Shown in pieces: positions 9,102 to 17,453 of a stretch of DNA of 64,000 bases. The notes under the pieces are model-generated. The model ran no database searches, had not been told where the DNA came from, and saw only the letters and a list, made by a program, of their open reading frames with translations. This stretch comes from Christensenella sp. UBA2853 (lineage in GTDB: Bacteria > Bacillota > Clostridia > Christensenellales > Aristaeellaceae). The position numbers and the translations under genes were made by a program. Every line of letters begins with the position of its first letter. The stretch's first letter is position 1. The stretch is taken from NCBI GenBank assembly GCA_002350845.1, contig DEFL01000081.1:736-64735 (forward strand), written 5' to 3'.

Positions 9102-9131
9102 TTGACCAATCCTGACTGTGCGTTGTATAGT
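9102..9131 (+). promoter_or_regulatory. Likely promoter of the beta-galactosidase gene
   Basis: TTGACC (9102-9107) and TATAGT (9126-9131) with an 18-bp spacer. No clear catabolite-repression site was recognised. Confidence 0.7.
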
Positions 9132-9181
9132 CTCCATGCAATCAGAAATCAACAGTCATTCTTTGACAGGAAGGTGTCATC

Positions 9182-11215
9182 ATGGACTTTTTGAAAACCA
9201 TGTCTGCCGGCGTGTGCTATTATCCGGAACACTGGGATGAATCCCTCTGGGAAAGCGATCTGAAGCGGATGCTGGACAACGGCATTCACACTGTGCGCAT
9301 CGGTGAGTTTGCCTGGTCGATTATGGAAAGGGAGGAAGGCAGCTTTGACTTTTCCTTCTTTGACCGGTTCCTCGACCTGTGTGCATCCACCGGCATGCAG
9401 GTGATTTTCGGAACCCCGACCGCCACGCCCCCGGCCTGGCTGACCTGCAGGTATCCGGAAACGCTCAACGCCAATGCGGATGGCGTGCTTTACCGCCACG
9501 GCGGCCGGCGGCATTATAATTACAACAGTCCGGTCTACCGTGAGAAGGTGGCCCTCCTGGTCGGAAAAATGGCCGAACACTGGGGCCGGCATCCGGCGAT
9601 TGTCGGCTGGCAGATCGACAATGAACTGAACTGTGAAACCAATGATTTCCTCTCCGAGGCGGATGGGAAGGCATTCCGTGTGTTCCTGCAGAAAAAGTAC
9701 GCTTCGCTTGATGCGCTCAACGAAGCCTGGGGAACGGTGTTCTGGAGCCAGACCTATACAGACTGGGAACAGATCGATGTGCCGCATACCAATGCCATTG
9801 CATCCCACAACCCGTCTCTGCTCCTGGATTACGTGCGCTTTGTGTCCGCAAGCGCGCTGTCTTTCTGTACCATGCAGACAGAGATTCTCCGGAAGTTCAT
9901 TGAACCGCGCATGTTTGTGACGACCAATGGGATGTTCGGCCGGCTGGACAATCATGAGATGGCCAGGAACATCCTGGACGTCTATATGTATGACAGTTAT
10001 CCGAACTTTGCCTACGGGATTGATCAGACCTGGGACGAGGACAGCCTGCATGACCGGCATTCCTCCCTGGACCTGACCCGGGTCCGTTCGATCTGCCCGC
10101 ACTTTGGCATCATGGAGCAGCAGTCCGGCGCGAACGGATGGTATAACCGGATGGAAGCCTCCATGCCGCGTCCGGGACAGCTGGAGCTCTGGGCCATGCA
10201 GAGCGTGGCGCACGGGGCGGATTATGTCTCCTTCTTCCGCTGGCGCACGAGCCCTGTGGGGACAGAAATTTACTGGCACGGCATCCTGGACTATGACAGC
10301 CGTGACAACCGCCGGCTGCGTGAAGTCAAAGCGTTTGCAGAAGATCTGGAGAAGATTCAGGAAGTCTGCGGCGCGGATACGGATGCCCGCTTCGGCGTAC
10401 TTCAGACAGTGGACAACCAGTTTGACGCTGATGTGGACCACTGGCATGGCCGGGTCCAGAAGGCCTCCGAGGAAGGCATTTTCGCAGCGGCCCAGGAAAC
10501 GCACACGACATTTGATTTTGTGGACCTGCGCCAGAATACAAAGCTGGAAGAGCTTGAGCGGTATCCGGTCCTGTTTGCACCGCACTTTGTCATCCTGAAG
10601 GAAGAAGAGACAGCGCTTCTCAAAGCGTATGTCGAGCAGGGCGGCACTCTGGTGATCGGCTGCCGTACCGGGTACAAGGATGCCAGCGGCAGATGCCCGA
10701 TGCAGCCCATGCCGGGACTGCTCCGAGAGATGACCGGGACGACCGTGGAGGAATACACCTTCCGCAGTCCTGCCGAGGACATGGCGGAAGCCGAATGGAA
10801 TGGCAGAAAACTGCATGTGGACTGTTTCATGGAAAGCCTGCAGGCTGAGGAGGGCACAGAGGTTCTGGCCCGGTATACCACGTCCTACCTGAAGGGCGAG
10901 CCTGTTCTGACCGAGCGCACGGTTGGAAAGGGACGCGTGCTGCATTTCGGCGGCGTTTTCACCCGGCAGGCAGCACGGCGCTTCCTGAAGAACCTGGGCC
11001 TGGCCGAGCCCTATGAGGATCTGGTCAAGGCGCCGGACACAGTGGAAATCGTCGGCAGGGTCAAAGACGGACAGAAGTGGCTGTTTGTTTTGAACTATCT
11101 CCCGGAAGCGCAGGAGATCCGGCTCGGCGAAGAGCTGGTGTCCCTGCTGGACGGGGAAAAGGCGGAGGGCCGTGTCGAAATCCCGGCCTACAGCGTTGCT
11201 GTTTATCGCATCTGA
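9182..11215 (+). CDS. bgaA: Beta-galactosidase, glycoside hydrolase family 42
   Basis: This enzyme hydrolyses terminal beta-D-galactosides. The 677-residue protein has the GH42 layout: an N-terminal TIM barrel (opening GVCYYPEHW; acid/base Glu in QIDNELNCE; nucleophile Glu in the IMEQQSG motif), a middle trimerisation domain (about residues 390-600) and a short C-terminal beta domain. No signal peptide is present, so it acts on imported oligosaccharides. AGGAAGG precedes the ATG. The next gene on the strand is a sugar-kinase-like ATPase behind a terminator. No sugar transporter is adjacent. Confidence 0.95.
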   Translation: MDFLKTMSAGVCYYPEHWDESLWESDLKRMLDNGIHTVRIGEFAWSIMEREEGSFDFSFFDRFLDLCASTGMQVIFGTPTATPPAWLTCRYPETLNANADGVLYRHGGRRHYNYNSPVYREKVALLVGKMAEHWGRHPAIVGWQIDNELNCETNDFLSEADGKAFRVFLQKKYASLDALNEAWGTVFWSQTYTDWEQIDVPHTNAIASHNPSLLLDYVRFVSASALSFCTMQTEILRKFIEPRMFVTTNGMFGRLDNHEMARNILDVYMYDSYPNFAYGIDQTWDEDSLHDRHSSLDLTRVRSICPHFGIMEQQSGANGWYNRMEASMPRPGQLELWAMQSVAHGADYVSFFRWRTSPVGTEIYWHGILDYDSRDNRRLREVKAFAEDLEKIQEVCGADTDARFGVLQTVDNQFDADVDHWHGRVQKASEEGIFAAAQETHTTFDFVDLRQNTKLEELERYPVLFAPHFVILKEEETALLKAYVEQGGTLVIGCRTGYKDASGRCPMQPMPGLLREMTGTTVEEYTFRSPAEDMAEAEWNGRKLHVDCFMESLQAEEGTEVLARYTTSYLKGEPVLTERTVGKGRVLHFGGVFTRQAARRFLKNLGLAEPYEDLVKAPDTVEIVGRVKDGQKWLFVLNYLPEAQEIRLGEELVSLLDGEKAEGRVEIPAYSVAVYRI

Positions 11216-11221
11216 TCATGA

Positions 11222-11262
11222 CGGCCTGAAATCCGGCTGGATTTCAGGCCGCTCTGTTTTTT
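11222..11262 (+). terminator. Intrinsic terminator of the GH42 gene
   Basis: A 13-bp stem (CGGCCTGAAATCC / GGATTTCAGGCCG) with a GGCT loop, followed by CTCTGTTTTTT. Confidence 0.95.
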
Positions 11263-11410
11263 CAGACATTTTGAAAAAGCTGAATGTGCAGTCCGGGCGA
11301 AAAGCGGCCACAAAACGGCAAACCCGGCAGCAAAGTGGAAAATTGGATTGACAGAACCCTGAGGGAATGGGAAAATGCATTAAAAACAGCAGGGAAGGAG
11401 AATGCGGACG

Positions 11411-12343
11411 ATGGTCATTGGCATGGATGTTGGCGGTACGACGGCACGGATCCGGGTCACGGATGCGAAGGGAAGCGTGCTCTGGGAAGCAGAAGATCAG
11501 GGCGGCACACTGGCAGGCATCGGCCGGGAAGAACTGGCGGTGCGGCTGGGCAGAATCATCCGGCGGGCCCTGGAAGCTTCCGGCACCACGGCAGATGACT
11601 GCGACCGGCTCTGCATCGGGGCCTCAGGCGTGGATACCGAGGACGCGCAGGCTGTCTATGAAGAGATTCTCCTGGAGCTGGGCTTCTCCCGTGACCGCCT
11701 CATGGTGGTCAATGACGCCGAACTGCTGATTCGCATGTTCGATGCCCCTGCTGTGGTCCTCATTGCCGGGACCGGTTCGATTGCCCTGGGAAGTGACGGG
11801 AAAAGCGGCATCATTCACCGGTGCGGCGGGTGGGAACACCTGCTGAGCGATGAAGGCTCCGCGACCTGGCTGGGCATGGAACTGCTCAGGGCCTATGTGC
11901 GGCTGTGTGACAGGAGAGGATCGGACCATGTGCTGACCGGGCTTCTGGAACAGCATACCACCATCCGGAATGCGCAGGACGCCGTGGATTTCTGCCAGCA
12001 GCATATCATGGAAAAGGCCGACATTGCCGCGCTCGCGCCGCTTCTGGAAACAGGGGCGAAAGCGGGGAGTCCTGTATGCCGTACAATCCTTGAAAAGGGA
12101 GCCAATGAACTGACGGACATGGTGCGTCAGCTGGTGCCGCTGATTTCCTGCGGCGAAAGGTTTACCCTGCTTCTGTGGGGATCTGTCCTGCTGAAAAACC
12201 AGGAGATCCAGGGCATGACCGCCCGGATTGCACACAGAGACTGGAAGCATGTATCGGTCTGTGTCCCGCAGTGTACAGCGCTTGACTGCGCCGTGCTTCT
12301 GGCGCGGGGAGAAAAGCGCATGCCGGTCCGGGAGATCCGTTAG
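11411..12343 (+). CDS. BadF/BadG/BcrA/BcrD-type ATPase, N-acetylglucosamine kinase-like
   Basis: A 310-residue ASKHA-fold protein. GMDVGGTTARI is the N-terminal phosphate-1 loop, IGASGVDTED and VNDAELLI follow, and IAGTGSIALG is the second phosphate-binding motif. The GGWEHLLSDEGSATWLG block is characteristic of the GlcNAc-kinase-like branch, which phosphorylates amino sugars or related sugars; the substrate cannot be fixed from sequence. The ATG at 11411 was chosen because AAGGAG lies about 10 nt before it, whereas the ATG at 11402 is too close. A weak promoter (TTGACA near 11348) lies upstream. Confidence 0.82.
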   Translation: MVIGMDVGGTTARIRVTDAKGSVLWEAEDQGGTLAGIGREELAVRLGRIIRRALEASGTTADDCDRLCIGASGVDTEDAQAVYEEILLELGFSRDRLMVVNDAELLIRMFDAPAVVLIAGTGSIALGSDGKSGIIHRCGGWEHLLSDEGSATWLGMELLRAYVRLCDRRGSDHVLTGLLEQHTTIRNAQDAVDFCQQHIMEKADIAALAPLLETGAKAGSPVCRTILEKGANELTDMVRQLVPLISCGERFTLLLWGSVLLKNQEIQGMTARIAHRDWKHVSVCVPQCTALDCAVLLARGEKRMPVREIR

Positions 12344-12419
12344 AAGAACAAGAAGAATGCAAAAGGGGCATGTTGTGAGCAGAGTGTGTATGATACAATA
12401 CGCCCCGGGAGAGTGAAAC

Positions 12420-13580
12420 ATGGTAGTTGGACAATTTGTTGACACGTATCCGCCGAGTGTGGACGGTGTTGGACGAGTAACGCTCAGTTATTGTCAGACA
12501 CTGACCGCCATGGGCCATGAGGCCTATTACATTGCACCGGAGTCCCCGAATGCGGAAGAACTCTACGGGGTCCCCGTGATTCTCTCAGCCAGCCTGAAGG
12601 TGCCGGGTGAACTGTTCCGCATGGGACTGCCCGGACTGGATCCTTCCTTCCGCAGGCGGGTCGCGGAAGTGCCGTTTGATATCGTGCATGCGCAGAGCCC
12701 GTTTCTCGCAGGAAGTGAAGCGCTGAAGACGGCGCGCAGGCGGGATATTCCGCTGGTGAGTACGTTCCATTCCAAGTATTACGATGACATGCTGGCCAAA
12801 ACACACTCCAAAGTGCTGGCCCAGTCCGTGATTCAGCGCCTGATCCGCTTCTATGACAAGTGTGACGGCGTCTGGACCGTCAACAATGCTACGGCTGATG
12901 TGCTGCATTCCTATGGTTATCACGGGGAAATCCTGATCATGGAAAATGGCACGGACATTGAGGAACTGTCGCCGGAAGGCAAGCAGAAGATGGATGCCCG
13001 GCTCTCCCTGAAAAAGGGCGTGCCGACGCTGCTGTTTGTCGGTCAGCACAATTACAAGAAAAACCTGCACGGCGTGCTCGGTGCATGTGCAATCCTGAAA
13101 AAGCAGGGCGTACCGTTCCAGCTGGTGACAGCGGGCGATGGACCTGACTTTTCAGACATCGTCCAGGAAGCAAAGACGCTGGGGATCGGGGATCAGTGTC
13201 AGTTCCTCGGCTTTATCGGCAACCGTGCCGAACTGATGGCACTGTATTACCGGGCGGACCTTCTGGTGTTCCCGTCTCTGTATGACAATGCACCCATGGT
13301 GCTTCGCGAAGCGGCGGTCATGCGCACGCCGGGCATCGTAGTGAAGGGGTCGTGCTCCGCAGAGGGCATTATCGATGAGGACAATGGCTTTATCTGCGAG
13401 AACGAGAGTGCGGAAGCCATCGCCCGAACCATCGTCCGCGCGCTTCCGATGATTCAGGACGTGGGCGAAAGAGCACAGAAAACGATTCCGGTCAGCTGGG
13501 ATTCCATTATGCGCAGGGTGGTTGCGGAGTACCAGCGTCTGATTGACGGACATGTCACCCCGCTGTTTGATTTCGATTAA
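12420..13580 (+). CDS. Glycosyltransferase family 4 (GT-B fold)
   Basis: A 386-residue cytosolic or membrane-associated glycosyltransferase. The N-terminal half has the acceptor-side pattern PPSVDGVGRV and HAQSPFLAG; the C-terminal half has LLFVGQHNYKKN, NGTDIEEL and the family EX7E-type region (PMVLREAAVMRTPG). GT4 enzymes move a sugar from an NDP donor to lipids or other acceptors; a diacylglycerol or phosphatidylinositol-type acceptor is possible but unproven. GGGAGAG precedes the ATG. Its stop is 12 bp from hflX, so the two are probably co-transcribed. Confidence 0.88.
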   Translation: MVVGQFVDTYPPSVDGVGRVTLSYCQTLTAMGHEAYYIAPESPNAEELYGVPVILSASLKVPGELFRMGLPGLDPSFRRRVAEVPFDIVHAQSPFLAGSEALKTARRRDIPLVSTFHSKYYDDMLAKTHSKVLAQSVIQRLIRFYDKCDGVWTVNNATADVLHSYGYHGEILIMENGTDIEELSPEGKQKMDARLSLKKGVPTLLFVGQHNYKKNLHGVLGACAILKKQGVPFQLVTAGDGPDFSDIVQEAKTLGIGDQCQFLGFIGNRAELMALYYRADLLVFPSLYDNAPMVLREAAVMRTPGIVVKGSCSAEGIIDEDNGFICENESAEAIARTIVRALPMIQDVGERAQKTIPVSWDSIMRRVVAEYQRLIDGHVTPLFDFD

Positions 13581-13592
13581 TAAGGATATTGC

Positions 13593-15362
13593 ATGAAAAG
13601 AGAAGAAGTACACGGAAACCTTGAGGGAATCCGTGATACCGTGATTGATAAGCTCTCATCGCTCTATGATTACCAGGTCGATGAGACCGATTTTCTCCCG
13701 CGGGAACTGATGGCGTTCCTGTCCGCGATGAGCGGGTATCTGAGACGTGAAATCGCTGTGTACATAACAAGAGACGGCGAGATTGTGGATGTCTCTGTGG
13801 GAACGGACCGGGATGTGGAACTGCGGGATTACCGGCTGCGCCGCAATGCACAGCGCCTGAGCTTTGTGCGGTGCGTGCACACGCATCCCAACGGCGACGG
13901 CACACTCAGTGACGTGGATATCAGCGCGCTGCGGTCGTTTCGCTATGACGCCATGGTGGCGGTCGGCTGCCTGAACGGGGAGCCGACGGTTGTACAGGCC
14001 GCCTTCCTCGGAGCGAATGACCAGGTCATCCTTTCCGATCTGGTTCGCTGGAACCGGCTGCCGGAACAGAAATGGCTTGATCAGATTGCCGAATCGGACC
14101 GTCTGGTCGGATGGGAACAGAAGGAACTCGACCAGGGCCCTGAAAAGTGCGTGCTCATGGGCATTGAAAGCCGGGAGAGCCTGGAGGAACTGGCGCGCCT
14201 GGCGGAGACAGCCGGCGCGGTCGTGGTCGGAAGTTTTCTTCAGAAGAAAGACAGAGCGGACGGCGCCCTGTTTCTCGGGCGCGGCCGGGCTGAGGAGCTC
14301 GCGCGGGAATGCCAGGCGCTGGAAGCCGATATGTGCATTTTCGATGAGGAGCTGACCGGCATTCAGGTCCGCAACCTGGAAGACCTGCTGCGCGTCAAGG
14401 TGGTCGACCGGACCACACTGATCCTCGACATCTTTGCACAGCGCGCATCGACCGCAGAAGGCAAGCTTCAGGTGGAACTGGCCCAGCTGGAGTATCAGTC
14501 CACCCGCCTGATCGGCGAGGGTCTTGTCCTCTCAAGACTGGCCGGCGGCATCGGCACAAGAGGCCCCGGTGAAAGCAAGCTGGAAATGAACCGCAGACGC
14601 ATCCGCAACCGCGTCACGGATCTCAAGCGCCGGCTTGAGGAAGTCGAGCGCCAGCGCGATATCCAGAGGAAAAACCGGGAGCGCAATGAAATCCCGGTGG
14701 CCGCGCTGGTCGGTTATACGAATGCCGGGAAAAGCACGCTGCTCAACCATATGACCGGTTCCGATGTCTATGTGCATGACCAGCTGTTTGCCACCCTGGA
14801 TTCGGTGGCCCGGCGCGTGGAAGAACAGGACGCTCCGCCGTTCCTGCTTGTGGATACGGTTGGCTTTATCCGGAAGCTTCCGCATACACTCGTCAGTGCC
14901 TTCCATGCGACGCTGGAGGAAGCGCTGCGCGCCGATGTCCTGGTGATCGTCAATGACGGTGCTTCCCCGGACATGCTCAGGCAGCATGATACGGTCGAGC
15001 AGGTGCTCGCAGAGCTCGGCGCAACGAGTCAGCCGAGAGTGGAAGTCATCAATAAGTGTGATCTTCTGGAGGGCGCCCATCCTTTCCCCGGTGCGGTGGA
15101 AGTGTCCGCCCTGACAGGGGAAAACCTGGACGGGCTGAAAAAAGCCATCCGGAAGGCACTGGGACAGACGCAGGTGACGGTGGCTTTCTCGGTTCCCTAC
15201 AGCGCCTATCACATGATGGCCCCGATCCGGGCCGCAGGGCGGATCCTGGAGGAGACACATACCGATACGGGGACGTGTCTGAAGATCTCCATGACGCCTC
15301 AGGACCGCGACCGGCTGATCAGCCAGATTGGAACGCAGTATATCGCCAGGCAGGACGGATAA
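13593..15362 (+). CDS. hflX: GTPase HflX with an N-terminal JAMM-like extension
   Basis: HflX is a translation-associated GTPase that splits stalled or stressed ribosomes. The 589-residue protein is longer than the about 420-residue E. coli form. The HflX N-terminal domain (about 180-330), the GRGPGESKLE region and a coiled coil precede the G domain: G1 GYTNAGKST, G3 DTVGF, G4 NKCD. The first about 170 residues contain a JAMM/MPN-like signature, H96-T-H98-P, then S106 and D109 (spacing H-x-H-x10-D), in the context CVHTHPNGDG. This suggests a JAB1/MPN-fold domain fused to HflX; metal binding and peptidase activity are untested. AAGGAT precedes the ATG. Confidence 0.93.
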   Translation: MKREEVHGNLEGIRDTVIDKLSSLYDYQVDETDFLPRELMAFLSAMSGYLRREIAVYITRDGEIVDVSVGTDRDVELRDYRLRRNAQRLSFVRCVHTHPNGDGTLSDVDISALRSFRYDAMVAVGCLNGEPTVVQAAFLGANDQVILSDLVRWNRLPEQKWLDQIAESDRLVGWEQKELDQGPEKCVLMGIESRESLEELARLAETAGAVVVGSFLQKKDRADGALFLGRGRAEELARECQALEADMCIFDEELTGIQVRNLEDLLRVKVVDRTTLILDIFAQRASTAEGKLQVELAQLEYQSTRLIGEGLVLSRLAGGIGTRGPGESKLEMNRRRIRNRVTDLKRRLEEVERQRDIQRKNRERNEIPVAALVGYTNAGKSTLLNHMTGSDVYVHDQLFATLDSVARRVEEQDAPPFLLVDTVGFIRKLPHTLVSAFHATLEEALRADVLVIVNDGASPDMLRQHDTVEQVLAELGATSQPRVEVINKCDLLEGAHPFPGAVEVSALTGENLDGLKKAIRKALGQTQVTVAFSVPYSAYHMMAPIRAAGRILEETHTDTGTCLKISMTPQDRDRLISQIGTQYIARQDG

Positions 15363-15417
15363 GCCATTCGGCTGCCTGAAAAGCATTCTTTGATTCCATT
15401 TTCCGGAGGTGTTTCCC

Positions 15418-16422
15418 ATGAACCTGATTATTCCCAAGGACTATAACCCGGTCCTGAATCTTCGCGATACAGAGATTGCGATCAAGCTGGTCAAGGACTT
15501 TTTTGAAACCGAGCTTTCCAAAGCCCTGAACCTGACCCGTGTTTCAGCCCCGATTATGGTCTCGCCCGAGAGCGGTCTGAACGACAACCTCAACGGTGTG
15601 GAGCGTCCGGTGGCTTTCGACGTGCTTGAAACGGGAAAAACGGTGGAAATCGTGCATTCCCTGGCCAAATGGAAACGTATGGCGCTGAAGAACTACGGCT
15701 TTTCCGTGGGCGAAGGTCTGTATACCGATATGAACGCCATCCGGCGCGATGAGGAAACAGACAACATCCATTCCATCTTTGTGGACCAGTGGGACTGGGA
15801 GCGCATTCTGGGACCGAATGAGCGCAATGAGGAAACGCTCAGGAAAATCGTGAGCGATATCTATATGACGCTGCGCAAGACCGAAGGCTATGTCTGCGCG
15901 CATTATCCGTTCATCAAGCCGGAACTCCCGGATGAGATTGCCTTTGTCTCCACACAGGAACTGGAAGACAAGTATCCCACCCTCAGCCCGAAAGAGAGAG
16001 AGTACCGTGCGGTCCGCCGCTACGGCGCGGTCTTCCTGATGGGCGTGGGCGGAAAACTGAAGAGCGGCAAGATTCATGACGGCCGTGCGCCGGACTACGA
16101 TGACTGGTCTCTCAATGGCGACATCCTTCTGTACGATCCGCTGCTGGATATTTCCCTGGAAGTTTCGTCCATGGGCATCCGCGTGGATCCCGAGACGCTG
16201 ATGCGCCAGCTGAAGGAGCGCGGATGCGAGGAACGCGCAGAGCTGCCCTTCCAGAAAGCGCTTCTCAATGGGGAGCTTCCCCAGACCATCGGCGGCGGCA
16301 TCGGCCAGAGCCGCATGTGCGTGTATTTCCTGCGCAAGGCACATGTCGGCGAAGTCCAGGCCTCCATGTGGCCGGACGATGTGGTGGACGCATGCCATCG
16401 CGCCAATATTCAGCTCCTGTAA
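15418..16422 (+). CDS. asnA: Aspartate--ammonia ligase (asparagine synthetase A)
   Basis: AsnA makes asparagine from aspartate, ammonia and ATP, using a class II aminoacyl-tRNA synthetase-like fold. The 334-residue protein carries the hallmark stretches VSPESGLNDNLNG, DQWDWE, EIAFVSTQELED and the C-terminal GGGIGQSR motif. The ATG at 15418 follows CCGGAGG; the GTG at 15409 lies within that site. It stands alone between hflX and a terminator. Confidence 0.97.
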   Translation: MNLIIPKDYNPVLNLRDTEIAIKLVKDFFETELSKALNLTRVSAPIMVSPESGLNDNLNGVERPVAFDVLETGKTVEIVHSLAKWKRMALKNYGFSVGEGLYTDMNAIRRDEETDNIHSIFVDQWDWERILGPNERNEETLRKIVSDIYMTLRKTEGYVCAHYPFIKPELPDEIAFVSTQELEDKYPTLSPKEREYRAVRRYGAVFLMGVGGKLKSGKIHDGRAPDYDDWSLNGDILLYDPLLDISLEVSSMGIRVDPETLMRQLKERGCEERAELPFQKALLNGELPQTIGGGIGQSRMCVYFLRKAHVGEVQASMWPDDVVDACHRANIQLL

Positions 16423-16433
16423 CGAACACCATG

Positions 16434-16473
16434 AAAACACTGCTGTCTGTTTCAATGGACGGCAGTGTTTTTT
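16434..16473 (+). terminator. Intrinsic terminator of asnA
   Basis: AAAACACTGCTGTC pairs with GACGGCAGTGTTTT (with G-T pairs), ending in a T-run. Confidence 0.9.
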
Positions 16474-16514
16474 GCGTGCAGTCGCTCTGCCTGAAGAAAA
16501 ATCAGAAAAGGGAC

Positions 16515-16578
16515 TTGACAACTATATCGGAGCACGATATAATCTGATCACGATATATCGGAAGGCGATATATCGTGA
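16515..16578 (+). promoter_or_regulatory. padR promoter with two PadR-type palindromic operators
   Basis: TTGACA (16515-16520), 17-bp spacer, TATAAT (16538-16543). Operator 1 is TATATCG-GAGCA-CGATATA (16523-16541), filling the spacer and entering the -10. Operator 2 has perfect 13-bp arms, TCACGATATATCG and its complement, around GAAGG (16548-16578), in the leader just before the ribosome site. Both have a 5-bp centre with the same half-site. Inference: autorepression by the PadR protein encoded next. Confidence 0.88.
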
Positions 16579-16596
16579 GACGAAGGAGGCGGTCAT

Positions 16597-16911
16597 ATGG
16601 CCGATGGATTTGCGCTGACTGAGGCGACATACTACATTCTTCTGTCCCTGGTCAGGCCGCGGCATGGCTACGGCATCATGCAGCTGACGGAAGAATTGTC
16701 CGGAGGAAGAGTGCACCTGGCAGCAGGCACGCTCTACGGAGCACTGAATGCCCTGTGTGCCAAAGGATGGATTCTGCTGCTGCCCGCTGAGGACGACAGC
16801 AGACGGAAAGAGTACGTCCTGACGGAAAAAGGGCGGCAGGTACTGAAGGGCGAGGTGGCCCGGCTTCGAGAACTGGCGGACAACGGAGAAAGGATTCTGC
16901 GGGAGGAGTAA
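16597..16911 (+). CDS. PadR-family transcriptional regulator
   Basis: A compact 104-residue PadR protein (subfamily with a short C-terminal helix). The winged helix contains RPRHGYGIMQLTEEL, AAGTLYGALNAL and the wing DSRRKEYVLTEKG. GAAGGAGG precedes the ATG. Two matching palindromes in its own promoter indicate autoregulation, and the DUF2812 gene follows 2 bp after the stop. PadR regulators of this type usually respond to small lipophilic or envelope-acting compounds; the ligand here is unknown. Confidence 0.95.
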   Translation: MADGFALTEATYYILLSLVRPRHGYGIMQLTEELSGGRVHLAAGTLYGALNALCAKGWILLLPAEDDSRRKEYVLTEKGRQVLKGEVARLRELADNGERILREE

Positions 16912-16913
16912 AG

Positions 16914-17420
16914 ATGGAAAACACGAAAACCATTCGAAAATGGTTCTGGGTATGGTCGTTTGAAAAGGAAGAGGAATGGCTCAATGAGATGGCCCTCAAC
17001 GGCTGGGTGCTCGATAGCGTGGATTGGTGCACCTATCATTTTGTCCGGTGTGAACCCGGTGAATACTCCGTCCGGCTCGAAATGCATCCGTACGATGAGG
17101 CGTATGTTTCCTTCATGAAGGAGACCGGGGCAGAGTATATCGGCCGCATGATGATGTGGATCTATTTCCGCAAAAAAACAGAGGACGGTCCCTTTGACCT
17201 GTTCTCAGACATTGATTCCAGAATCAGTCATCTCGATAAGATCGGGAAGATGCTCACGGTGGTGGGCGGGGCCAATCTCCTCATCGGGTTTGTGAATTCC
17301 TTCAGTCCTGCCCGGCTGGGATGGGTTAATCTCCTGTGTGCGACCCTCCTCATGTATGCCCTGGGCAGGATCCACGGGAAAAAGGAAGCACTGGAAAAGG
17401 AGCGGATCCTGCATGAGTGA
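16914..17420 (+). CDS. DUF2812 domain membrane protein, co-transcribed with padR
   Basis: A 168-residue protein. The N-terminal part has the DUF2812 pattern: FEKEEEWLNEMALNGW, then YHFVRCEPGEYSVRLE. Two hydrophobic stretches follow (about 111-125 and 130-145), and the tail is charged. DUF2812 genes are commonly paired with padR in Firmicutes. The function is not known; an envelope-stress or sensory partner role is only inferred from the pairing. Confidence 0.88.
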   Translation: MENTKTIRKWFWVWSFEKEEEWLNEMALNGWVLDSVDWCTYHFVRCEPGEYSVRLEMHPYDEAYVSFMKETGAEYIGRMMMWIYFRKKTEDGPFDLFSDIDSRISHLDKIGKMLTVVGGANLLIGFVNSFSPARLGWVNLLCATLLMYALGRIHGKKEALEKERILHE

Positions 17421-17434
17421 ATGCAGGCCGCTCC
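17399..17434 (-). terminator. Terminator-like hairpin at the convergent padR operon / permease junction
   Basis: GGAGCGG..CCTGCAT pairs with ATGCAGG..CCGCTCC, overlapping the DUF2812 stop codon. On the minus strand it is followed by CTTTTCC, so it most likely ends the permease transcript. Confidence 0.6.
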
Positions 17435-17453
17435 TGAGAAATTGAGGATGGAA

